Source of the DNA: Pseudomonadota bacterium
Lineage (GTDB): Bacteria > Desulfobacterota > Binatia > UBA9968
Reading direction: 5' to 3'
Assembly: GCA_021324155.1 (NCBI GenBank)
Contig: JAJPJQ010000050.1
Location: forward strand, 1-62,455
DNA length: 62,455 bases
Part shown: in pieces, positions 55,790-62,455 of the stretch
Position numbering within the stretch: position 1 is the first letter of the stretch
How the letters are laid out: each line of letters begins with the position of its first letter
Position numbers and translations under genes: made by a program
Notes under the pieces: model-generated
What the model was told of the DNA's origin: nothing
The model's database searches: none
Seen by the model: the letters and a program-made list of their open reading frames with translations, nothing else

Positions 55790-57172
55790 ATGTCTCTAAT
55801 CGCCAAAGTCACGGAAGAAGCCGAGCGCGAGGGTGGCATCGTCGCCTACGGGTTCGACGCCGCAGGTTTCGATGTAAAGGAAGGCGAGATGCCGTATCCC
55901 GGACCGCCGGTGGAATTCCGGCGCTTCGGCGACGGCAGCTCGCTCGAAAACGCCGACGGGGTGATCATCCCGCAGGGCATTTTCGAGAAGATCGAGACGC
56001 GGAAATCGATGCTCGGACCGAAGACCGAAGTGGACGTAGACCCGCTGCTGCTCGAGCGCGAGCGGCAGGTCTTCAACCTCGTGCGGGCCGGCAAGTGGGT
56101 GTGCTTTCTTGTCGGCGATATCGTCGACGATGTGCCGCAGGGAATGCATCGCGAATCGATCCGCGACACCGACCTCTGTAAGCGGATCCTCAACGCGTTC
56201 TCCGTGGCGCGCCATCACCGCTACCGCATCGATCTCGGCAGTCCTCCGGAAATAAAAATTCGCGACGCGGAATTCCGACTCTATGCGCTTCGCTACGGCG
56301 AGCCGACGACGGTTTTCGACCTGCCGCATTTCCACCCCATCGAGCGGCACGTGATCATCGAGCTCGGCGATTATCCGGTGGGCTTCGAATTCGACGCGCA
56401 GCTTTTCTTTCTGCCATTTCGCACGAACGAAAAGAGCTGGACGACGGCGCGCAACGCGGTCCGGGCGGCGGCGCAGGCGATCGTGCGGTATCGGCAAAGC
56501 CGGATCGTGGAGATTCCGTCCTGGGTGGAAAATATCCGCTTCAGGAGCGAAGAGGGTCTCTACCGACAGATCAACGGCCTGCTGGAGAAAGTCAACCGCC
56601 TCGAGAGTCAGCTCCTCTCGTGGCGCAATTACAAGAGCATTCTCACCGCCACCGGTGCGCCGCTCAGCCACAAGCTCGCCGCGCTGTTGGAGAGCGTTTA
56701 CGACCTGCGGATCGAATTCGACGCCGATTTTAGGGCCGGGGTTCTGGAAGACGCCCGGCATCATCCGGCGGCAGCGGTGAGCGTACAATCTTCGGCGGAA
56801 GCGGTAGACACCGACAGCGTCCGCGAAGCGTGCCGCCGCCGGAGCGAGCTCGGATTTTCCGCCGACTTTCCGGCCGTGCTGTTCATCAACTCGGATATGC
56901 GCGTCGAAGGCGTCGTCGAAAGATCGTTCGCCTCGGTGCCGAACGAAACGATCGAGTATGCCAAACAGGGCCACGTCGTGATCGCGCGGACGATCGACTT
57001 GTTGTTATTGACGCGGCAGCTCGAGAACGATCCGCATCGACAGCGCGAGCTCCTGCGCCGCCTGATTTCCGGAGACGGCAGGCTTGCCGCCGATGCCGGA
57101 AGCGGCGCGGTCTTTCCGCGCGGCGGCGGCGGCGAAGAGCAGCCGGCGCCCGCAATGCATTTCAGGGGATAA
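55790..57172 (+). CDS. Unknown protein: N-terminal Rossmann-like part, coiled coil, degenerate nuclease-like C-terminus
   Basis: 460 residues. The first 240 look like an alpha/beta domain with ENADGVIIPQGIFEKI (about 53-68) and GKWVCFLVGDIVDD near 101. A short coiled coil (about 257-280) follows. Residues 281-425 have the layout of a PD-(D/E)XK restriction-endonuclease-like domain: an alpha helix (KSILTATGAPLSHKLAALL), a core strand, then the family end FINSDMRVEG and EYAKQGHVVIARTIDLLLL. The strand that should carry E-x-K reads AVSVQSS (329-335), so catalysis is unlikely. The family name is unknown; this is my fold comparison by eye. Confidence 0.7.
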   Translation: MSLIAKVTEEAEREGGIVAYGFDAAGFDVKEGEMPYPGPPVEFRRFGDGSSLENADGVIIPQGIFEKIETRKSMLGPKTEVDVDPLLLERERQVFNLVRAGKWVCFLVGDIVDDVPQGMHRESIRDTDLCKRILNAFSVARHHRYRIDLGSPPEIKIRDAEFRLYALRYGEPTTVFDLPHFHPIERHVIIELGDYPVGFEFDAQLFFLPFRTNEKSWTTARNAVRAAAQAIVRYRQSRIVEIPSWVENIRFRSEEGLYRQINGLLEKVNRLESQLLSWRNYKSILTATGAPLSHKLAALLESVYDLRIEFDADFRAGVLEDARHHPAAAVSVQSSAEAVDTDSVREACRRRSELGFSADFPAVLFINSDMRVEGVVERSFASVPNETIEYAKQGHVVIARTIDLLLLTRQLENDPHRQRELLRRLISGDGRLAADAGSGAVFPRGGGGEEQPAPAMHFRG

Positions 57173-57201
57173 TTGCTTGGCTTGCCGGGAATGACCCGCG
57201 G

Positions 57202-57229
57202 TTGGATCGAAGGAGAGCCGGCATAAAAT
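57202..57229 (+). promoter_or_regulatory. Possible sigma-70-like promoter of the ThDP-enzyme operon
   Basis: TTGGAT at 57202-57207 and TAAAAT at 57224-57229, spaced 16 bp. The gene starts at 57285 with CAAGGAGAAGG in front. Only a moderate consensus match. Confidence 0.35.
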
Positions 57230-57284
57230 AAGGCTGTAAGCTCAAAGTTTTCGGCGATTCGCGCGCCTTCAAGGAGAAGGATTC

Positions 57285-59033
57285 ATGGCTCAAACCGCGG
57301 CTGATATTTTGATCGATACGATTCACGACTGGGGAGTGGAAATCGTCTTCGGCCTGCCAGGCGACGGGATCAACGGCATTATGGAGGCGCTGCGCAAGCG
57401 CAGGGAACAAATCCGTTTCATTCAGGTGCGCCACGAAGAGGCCGCGGCGTTCATGGCGTGCGCTTACGCGAAATACACCGGCAAGCTCGGCGTCTGTGTT
57501 GCGACTTCGGGCCCCGGCGGCATTCATTTATTGAACGGTCTTTACGACGCGAAGCTCGACGGCCAGCCGGTGCTCGCGATTACCGGTCATCATTTTCACG
57601 ACCTCATCGACACGCACGCGCAGCAGGACGTCGATCTCGACCGGGTCTTCGAGGACGTGAGCGTCTACAACACGCGCGTCATGGGACCGGCGCACGTCGA
57701 GAACGTGGCCGACCTGGCATGCCGGACGGCGTTCAGCTATCGCGGCGTCGCGCACATCAATTTCCCCACCGACCTACAGGAGCAGGAGAGGGGGTCGCGC
57801 TCGAAACGCAACGTCGTCGACCATACCTCCGACGTCTGCGCGCACAGCGCGCGCCTTCCTGCCGAAGACGACATCATCCGGGCCGCCGTTACTCTCAACG
57901 CCGGCAAAAAAGTAGCGATCTTGTGCGGCCGCGGCGCGCTCGACGCGACCGATGAACTGGAGGCGACCGCAGACCGGCTGGGCGCGCCGATCGTGAAGGC
58001 GCTGCTCGGTAAGGCCGCGGTCCCCGACATGAGTCCTTTTACGACCGGCGGCATCGGCCTGCTCGGCACGAAGCCTTCGCAGGAAGCGCTCGAGGAATGC
58101 GACACGCTGTTCATGGTGGGCACGTCGTTCCCTTACATCGAATTTCTCCCCAAACCCGGTCAGGCGCGCGGCGTGCAGATCGATCTCGACCCTGCGCGCA
58201 TTGGTTTGCGCTATCCCGTTGAGGTCGGACTCGTCGGCGACTGCCAGCGAACGCTCCGGCTGCTGCTGCCGAAGCTGGAGAGAAAATCCGACCGGAGCTT
58301 TCTCGAACGCGCGCAGGCGGGCGCGAAAGAATGGTGGAAATTGATGGAGGAGCGCGGCACGCGCAGGGACCGGCCGATGAAGCCGCAGGTGGTCGCGTGG
58401 GAGCTGGGCAAGCGGCTCACCGACACCGCGATCGTATCTTCGGACTCCGGCACGATCGCCACATGGTTCGCGCGGCAGATACCCGCGCGGCGCGGCCAGA
58501 TGTATTCGCTCTCCGGCACGCTCGCGACGATGGCGAACGGCCTTCCTTATACAATCGCGGCGCAGATCGCTTATCCCGAGCGGCAATGCGTCGGCTTCGT
58601 CGGCGACGGCGGCTTTACCATGCTGATGGGCGAGTTTCTCACCGCCGTAAAATACCGCCTGCCGATCAAGATTGTCGTCGTCAAGAACAACACGCTCGGC
58701 ATGATCAAATGGGAGCAGATGGTCTTTCTCGGCAATCCCGAATACGGCGTCGAGCTCCAGCCGATGGATTTCGTCGCCTTCGCGCGCGCGTGCGGCGCGA
58801 CCGGCTTCGCCATCGACGATCCGGAAAGATGCGGCGCGATTCTCGACCAGGCGCTCGAGACGCCCGGCCCCGTTCTCGTCGAGGCGACGGTGGATCCGCT
58901 CGTGCCGCCTCTGCCGGCAAAGATCAATTTCGATCAGGCGAGGCACTTCGCCGAAGCGCTGGCGCGAGGCGAGCCCAATCGCAGCAAGATCGCTTGGACG
59001 GTCCTGGGCGATCGCGTGCGCGAGATGATTTGA
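57285..59033 (+). CDS. ThDP-dependent enzyme, pyruvate oxidase (PoxB)-like
   Basis: 582 residues with the three domains of the acetolactate synthase/pyruvate oxidase family. The N-terminal PYR domain has VFGLPGDGINGIMEAL and the activating Glu in RHEEAAAFMA. The central FAD or nucleotide domain (190-330) includes LIDTHAQQDVDLDRVFEDV just before it. The C-terminal PP domain has the ThDP motif VGDGGFTMLMGEFLTAV then KNN. It decarboxylates a 2-keto acid, and by similarity donates electrons to quinone or makes an acyl product. First gene of a four-gene operon. Confidence 0.9.
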   Translation: MAQTAADILIDTIHDWGVEIVFGLPGDGINGIMEALRKRREQIRFIQVRHEEAAAFMACAYAKYTGKLGVCVATSGPGGIHLLNGLYDAKLDGQPVLAITGHHFHDLIDTHAQQDVDLDRVFEDVSVYNTRVMGPAHVENVADLACRTAFSYRGVAHINFPTDLQEQERGSRSKRNVVDHTSDVCAHSARLPAEDDIIRAAVTLNAGKKVAILCGRGALDATDELEATADRLGAPIVKALLGKAAVPDMSPFTTGGIGLLGTKPSQEALEECDTLFMVGTSFPYIEFLPKPGQARGVQIDLDPARIGLRYPVEVGLVGDCQRTLRLLLPKLERKSDRSFLERAQAGAKEWWKLMEERGTRRDRPMKPQVVAWELGKRLTDTAIVSSDSGTIATWFARQIPARRGQMYSLSGTLATMANGLPYTIAAQIAYPERQCVGFVGDGGFTMLMGEFLTAVKYRLPIKIVVVKNNTLGMIKWEQMVFLGNPEYGVELQPMDFVAFARACGATGFAIDDPERCGAILDQALETPGPVLVEATVDPLVPPLPAKINFDQARHFAEALARGEPNRSKIAWTVLGDRVREMI

Positions 59034-59043
59034 CCGGTGGACG

Positions 59044-59421
59044 ATGAGCGCCATAGGAGCCAAACGCTGGGCGATCGCCGAAGGCTACATCCCGGGTTGG
59101 GGACACGGTCCTGCGCCTCAGATGACGAGCCATGAGACGGTCTGTTTATTGAACGCAAGCGACAGCGAAGCGCACGTCGCAATCACGATATTTTTCGCCG
59201 ACCGCGAGCCTTGCGGGCCTTACCGTATCGTGCTGCCCGCGCGGCGTACGAAGCACGTGCGCTTCAACAATCTCAGCGATCCCGAGCCGATTCCGAAAGA
59301 CACCGACTTTTCTAGCGTGATCGAGTCCGACGTCCCCATCGTCGTCCAGCACACGCGCCTCGACAGCCGGCAGGCGGAAAACGCGCTGCTCAGCACGATC
59401 GCCTACGCAGCCGCAGACTGA
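59044..59421 (+). CDS. Anabaena sensory rhodopsin transducer (ASRT) family protein
   Basis: 125 residues matching the ASRT fold: KRWAIAEGYIPGWGHGP at the start, TSHETVCLLNASDSEAHV, then TIFFADREPCGPYRI, PARRTKHVRFNNL and IESDVPIVVQHTRLDSRQ. In Anabaena this small soluble protein binds a photoreceptor. In other bacteria it is a stand-alone small-molecule-binding domain. No rhodopsin or carotenoid gene is in the window. It sits 10 bp after the ThDP enzyme and its stop touches the ATG of the next gene, so it is probably a ligand sensor or accessory of this pathway. Confidence 0.88.
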   Translation: MSAIGAKRWAIAEGYIPGWGHGPAPQMTSHETVCLLNASDSEAHVAITIFFADREPCGPYRIVLPARRTKHVRFNNLSDPEPIPKDTDFSSVIESDVPIVVQHTRLDSRQAENALLSTIAYAAAD

Positions 59422-60515
59422 TGGCGCGAACTCCCAACATCGACCGCATCGACGTTTCCGCGTACACGATCCCGACCGATTCTCCCGAATCCGACGGCAC
59501 GCTCGAATGGAGCGCGACGACGGTCGTCGTCGTCGAGGCGCGCGGCGGCGGCAAGTGCGGCCTCGGCTATAGCTTCGCCGACACCGCCACAGCGCGCCTG
59601 ATCGCCGACAAGCTCGCGCCTTTGCTCACCGGCGGCGATGCCATGAACGTGCAGGCCTCGTGGCTCGCCGCGGTCCGCGCGATCCGCAATCTCGGCCGGC
59701 CCGGCATCGCGTCGATGGCGATCGCGGCCGTCGACGTCGCACTCTGGGACCTGAAAGCGCGGCTTTTGGAGCTGCCGCTGATCGAGCTCTTCGGCAGAAT
59801 GCGCGATTCGATCCCGGTCTACGGCAGCGGCGGCTTCACTTCGTATTCCATCCCGCAGCTTCAGGAGCAGCTCGGCGGCTGGGCGCGCGACGGCATCGCC
59901 ATGGTGAAGATGAAGATCGGGAGGGACGCGGAGCAGGATGCCGAGCGCGTCGCCGCCGCGCGCGCAGCGATCGGCCCCGGTGTCGAGCTCTTCGTCGACG
60001 CCAACGGCGCATATACGCGCAAGCAGGCGCTCGCGCAAGCCGAGCGCTTTGCCGCGAGCGGGGTGGCGTGGTTCGAAGAGCCGGTTTCCTCCGACGACCT
60101 CGAGGGATTGCGCTTGCTGCGCGATCGCGCGCCGGCGGGCATGAACATCGCCGCGGGCGAATACGGCTACGACCTGCCGTATTTCCGCCGCATGCTCGAC
60201 GCGGGCGCCGTCGACGTTTTACAAGCCGACGCGACGCGCTGCGCCGGCTTCACCGGCTTTATCGCAGCCGCGGCGCTCTGCGACGCCCGCTCGATGCCGC
60301 TCTCGGCGCACACCGCGCCGGCGCTTCACGCGCACGTCTGCTGCGCGCTCGCGCCGGTCCGGCACGTCGAATACTTTCACGATCACGCGCGCATCGAACA
60401 CATGCTTTTCGACGGCGCGCTTTCGCCCGACGACGGCGCGCTGCGTCCGGATCGCTCGCGGCCGGGCATGGGCATTGCCTTTAAGCGAGACGACGCGGCG
60501 CGTTACGCCGCATGA
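59421..60515 (+). CDS. Mandelate racemase/muconate lactonizing enzyme family, MR subgroup
   Basis: 364 residues of the enolase superfamily. Its catalytic residues lie almost exactly at mandelate racemase positions: K163/K165 (KMK), metal ligands D193, E219 and E247, and the Asp/His dyad D270 and H297. This dyad defines the MR subgroup, which abstracts the alpha-proton of a hydroxy or sugar acid, giving racemases and acid-sugar dehydratases. The substrate is not fixed by sequence. It overlaps the ASRT stop by one base and precedes the FAD dehydrogenase by 13 bp. Confidence 0.93.
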   Translation: MARTPNIDRIDVSAYTIPTDSPESDGTLEWSATTVVVVEARGGGKCGLGYSFADTATARLIADKLAPLLTGGDAMNVQASWLAAVRAIRNLGRPGIASMAIAAVDVALWDLKARLLELPLIELFGRMRDSIPVYGSGGFTSYSIPQLQEQLGGWARDGIAMVKMKIGRDAEQDAERVAAARAAIGPGVELFVDANGAYTRKQALAQAERFAASGVAWFEEPVSSDDLEGLRLLRDRAPAGMNIAAGEYGYDLPYFRRMLDAGAVDVLQADATRCAGFTGFIAAAALCDARSMPLSAHTAPALHAHVCCALAPVRHVEYFHDHARIEHMLFDGALSPDDGALRPDRSRPGMGIAFKRDDAARYAA

Positions 60516-60528
60516 CGAAAGACGAATC

Positions 60529-62455
60529 ATGGAACAACTGCAACAGTACGCTAACCAACAACACTACCGCCCGAATCACCACGCCGACGTGGTGCCGTCG
60601 CTGCCCGTCGATGTTCGGCGCCGGGCGAAGCTCCGGCGCGTCGAAGCCGCGCGGACGGCGAAATACGACTTCTCGACCGTCGACGGAAGCGCGCTCGCAG
60701 CGGAATTGCGCGAGCGCGTCCGCGGCGAGGTGCGCTTCGACGACGCGAGCCGCGCGCTGTACGCGACCGACGGTTCGAACTATCGTCAGACGCCGATCGG
60801 CGTCGTGCTGCCGCGGGATATCGACGATGTGGTCGCAACCGTCGCCGCCGCGCGGCGCCATCGCGCGCCGGTGCTCGCGCGCGGCGGCGGCACGAGCCTC
60901 GCGGGGCAGTGCTGCAACGTCGCCGTCGTGATGGACTTCTCGAAGTACATGCACGGCATCCTCGAGCTGGATGCGGAGAAGCGCCGGGCGCGCGTCCAGC
61001 CGGGCCTCGTGCTCGACGACCTCCGCGACGCGGCCGAGAAATTTCATTTGACGTTCGGCCCCGATCCTTCCACCCACAACCATTGCACGCTCGGCGGCAT
61101 GATCGGCAACAACTCGTGCGGCGTCCATTCGGTCATGGCCGGCAAAACCGACGACAACATCGAAGAGTTGGAGATACTCACCTATGGAGGCCTCCGCCTC
61201 CGCGTGGGCAAGACCGACGAGGCCGAGCTTTCGGACATCATCCGTGCCGGCGGCCGCCGCGGCGAGATTTACGCGCGACTCAGGGCGCTGCGCGATAAGT
61301 ACGCGGATCTCATCCGGAAAAAATTCCCCGACATTCCGCGCCGCGTCTCCGGCTACAATCTTCCCTGGCTCCTGCCCGAGAATGGTTTTCACGTCGCGCG
61401 CGCTCTCGTCGGCAGCGAATGCACCTGCGTCACGGCTCTCGAAGCCACGGTGCGGCTTGTGCCGAGCCCGCTGGTGCGCTCGCTGGTCGTGCTCGGCTAT
61501 CCCGACGTTTACAGCGCGGGCGATCACATCATGGAGGTCCTCGCTGCGAAGCCGATCGCGCTCGAAGGCCTCGATGATAATCTCGTCCATGACATGAGAA
61601 AAAAGAAGCTTCATCCCGAAAACATTGAGATTTTACCCGATGGTAAGGGATGGCTGCTGGTCGAGTTTGGCGGCGACGATAAACAAGAAGCCGACGAGCG
61701 AGCACGGGCTCTGATCGAAAACCTCAAACAAAAACCGAATGCGCCGAGTGTAAAGTTTTTCGACGATCCGGCGGAAGAGCGCACGATCTGGCTCGTCCGC
61801 CGCTCGGGCCTGGGCGCGACCGCGCGCGTGCCCGGCGAGAAGGACACCTGGGAGGGTTGGGAGGACTCGGCGGTGCCGCCGGAAAAATTGGGAAATTATC
61901 TCCGCGATCTGCGGCGGCTGCTCACGAAGCACGGCTACGCCTGCGCGCTCTACGGCCACTTCGGCCAGGGCTGCGTGCACACGCGCATCGATTTCGATCT
62001 CGTCACCAAAGCGGGGATCGAGAAATACCGCTCGTTCATCCACGAGGCGGCCGATCTCGTGATCGGCTACGGCGGCTCGCTCTCCGGCGAGCACGGCGAC
62101 GGCCAGTCGCGCGGCGAGCTGCTGCCGAAAATGTTCGGCCCAGAATTGATGCAGGCGTTCCGCGAGTTCAAGTCGATCTGGGACCCGGACTGGAAGATGA
62201 ATCCCGGCAAGGTGGTCGACGCTTATCGCATGGACGAGAACCTGCGGCTCGGCGCCGACTACCGCCCGCCCGAGACTGCGACGCATTTCAAGTTTCCCGG
62301 CGACGACAAAGGGAGCTTCGCGCGCGCGACGCTCCGCTGCGTGGGCGTCGGCGAATGCCGGCGCGAGAGCGTCGGCACGATGTGCCCGAGCTACCGCGCG
62401 ACGCGCGAGGAGATGCACTCGACGCGCGGCCGCGCGCATCTGCTCTTCGAGATGC
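60529..62455 (+). CDS. FAD-binding and Fe-S oxidoreductase (D-lactate/glycolate dehydrogenase-like), 3' end missing
   Basis: Read from ATG 60529 and open to the window edge (642 residues). The FAD_binding_4 domain has VLARGGGTSLAGQCCNVAVV near 105-125, PDPSTHNHCTLGGMIGNNSC near 180-200 and GSECTCVTALEATVRL near 300. The FAD-linked oxidase C-terminal domain ends near SLSGEHGDGQSRGELLPKMF, with the family His-Gly-Asp. The last residues begin a cluster domain (GVGECRR, MCPSYRATREE, typical of GlpC/LldE-like Fe-S parts). It would oxidise a D-2-hydroxy acid and pass electrons to quinone. Fourth gene of the operon. Confidence 0.93.
   Translation, partial: MEQLQQYANQQHYRPNHHADVVPSLPVDVRRRAKLRRVEAARTAKYDFSTVDGSALAAELRERVRGEVRFDDASRALYATDGSNYRQTPIGVVLPRDIDDVVATVAAARRHRAPVLARGGGTSLAGQCCNVAVVMDFSKYMHGILELDAEKRRARVQPGLVLDDLRDAAEKFHLTFGPDPSTHNHCTLGGMIGNNSCGVHSVMAGKTDDNIEELEILTYGGLRLRVGKTDEAELSDIIRAGGRRGEIYARLRALRDKYADLIRKKFPDIPRRVSGYNLPWLLPENGFHVARALVGSECTCVTALEATVRLVPSPLVRSLVVLGYPDVYSAGDHIMEVLAAKPIALEGLDDNLVHDMRKKKLHPENIEILPDGKGWLLVEFGGDDKQEADERARALIENLKQKPNAPSVKFFDDPAEERTIWLVRRSGLGATARVPGEKDTWEGWEDSAVPPEKLGNYLRDLRRLLTKHGYACALYGHFGQGCVHTRIDFDLVTKAGIEKYRSFIHEAADLVIGYGGSLSGEHGDGQSRGELLPKMFGPELMQAFREFKSIWDPDWKMNPGKVVDAYRMDENLRLGADYRPPETATHFKFPGDDKGSFARATLRCVGVGECRRESVGTMCPSYRATREEMHSTRGRAHLLFEM

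Noticed and set aside
57774-59063. Minus-strand open frame of 429 codons
   Set aside because: Antisense to the ThDP enzyme gene; no recognisable protein.
60481-61614. Minus-strand open frame of 377 codons
   Set aside because: Antisense to the FAD/Fe-S dehydrogenase, whose domains are unmistakable on the plus strand.

Overview
The window is a GC-rich stretch (about 60-65% by eye) of a Gram-negative bacterial chromosome. It is densely coding and carries no phage, transposon, CRISPR array, rRNA or tRNA gene that I can see. The gene mix is typical of metabolically versatile, largely uncultivated soil or groundwater lineages (Binatota/Desulfobacterota_B, Rokubacteria or deltaproteobacteria-like). 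It includes orphan NMT1/THI5-type and Fe3+-type periplasmic binding proteins, a TctA-TctB transporter, UbiD, a xanthine-dehydrogenase-type molybdenum subunit, aldehyde dehydrogenase plus class III aminotransferase, mandelate-racemase-type enolase superfamily enzymes and ArnT-like glycosyltransferases. The lineage is an inference from gene content; no marker gene settles it.

Layout. 1-7.4 kb: the 5' part of a UbiD decarboxylase (minus), then M16 protease active/inactive partner genes, a single-domain response regulator, a CCA-adding enzyme and an orphan molybdopterin subunit. 7.4-16.2 kb: a TctA-TctB fusion, a GAF-GAF histidine kinase, an aldehyde dehydrogenase/aminotransferase pair, an SDR and a sorbosone-dehydrogenase-like beta-propeller. 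16.3-21 kb: a PAC2 protein and a glycan cluster (two paralogous GT2, one GT87-like membrane enzyme, a nucleotide-sugar epimerase). 21-25.2 kb: an NMT1-type ABC importer with two permeases, and a VOC protein. 25.3-36.7 kb: mostly housekeeping and envelope genes (EF-hand secreted protein, TrmI, VIT1/CCC1, ManC, RluA-type synthase, small zinc-ribbon protein, a 1044-residue MFS/spermidine-synthase/TPR protein, a CopD-like protein, a chimeric ferredoxin, DUF72, GloA).

36.7-45.8 kb holds the most coherent system. A flippase-like membrane protein converges on a six-gene minus-strand operon: DegT aminotransferase, polyprenyl-phosphate-type GT2, Gfo/Idh dehydrogenase and three GT39 (ArnT-like) transferases. 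Together these could make, lipid-load, flip and attach an amino sugar to lipid A or another envelope acceptor. ManC at 28.2 kb and the GT2/GT87 cluster at 17-20 kb fit a second, mannose-type envelope glycan route.

45.9-62.5 kb: an SDR, two Fe3+-type binding proteins, a 2-hydroxyacid dehydrogenase with an NMT1-type binding protein, two paralogous tyrosine-rich secreted proteins, an NtrB/NtrC-like pair, an SPW protein, and a binding protein followed by a 460-residue protein with an apparently ruined nuclease-like domain. Last comes a tight operon of a PoxB-like ThDP enzyme, an Anabaena-sensory-rhodopsin-transducer-family protein (with no rhodopsin nearby), a mandelate-racemase-subgroup enzyme and a FAD/Fe-S D-lactate-dehydrogenase-like protein cut by the window end.
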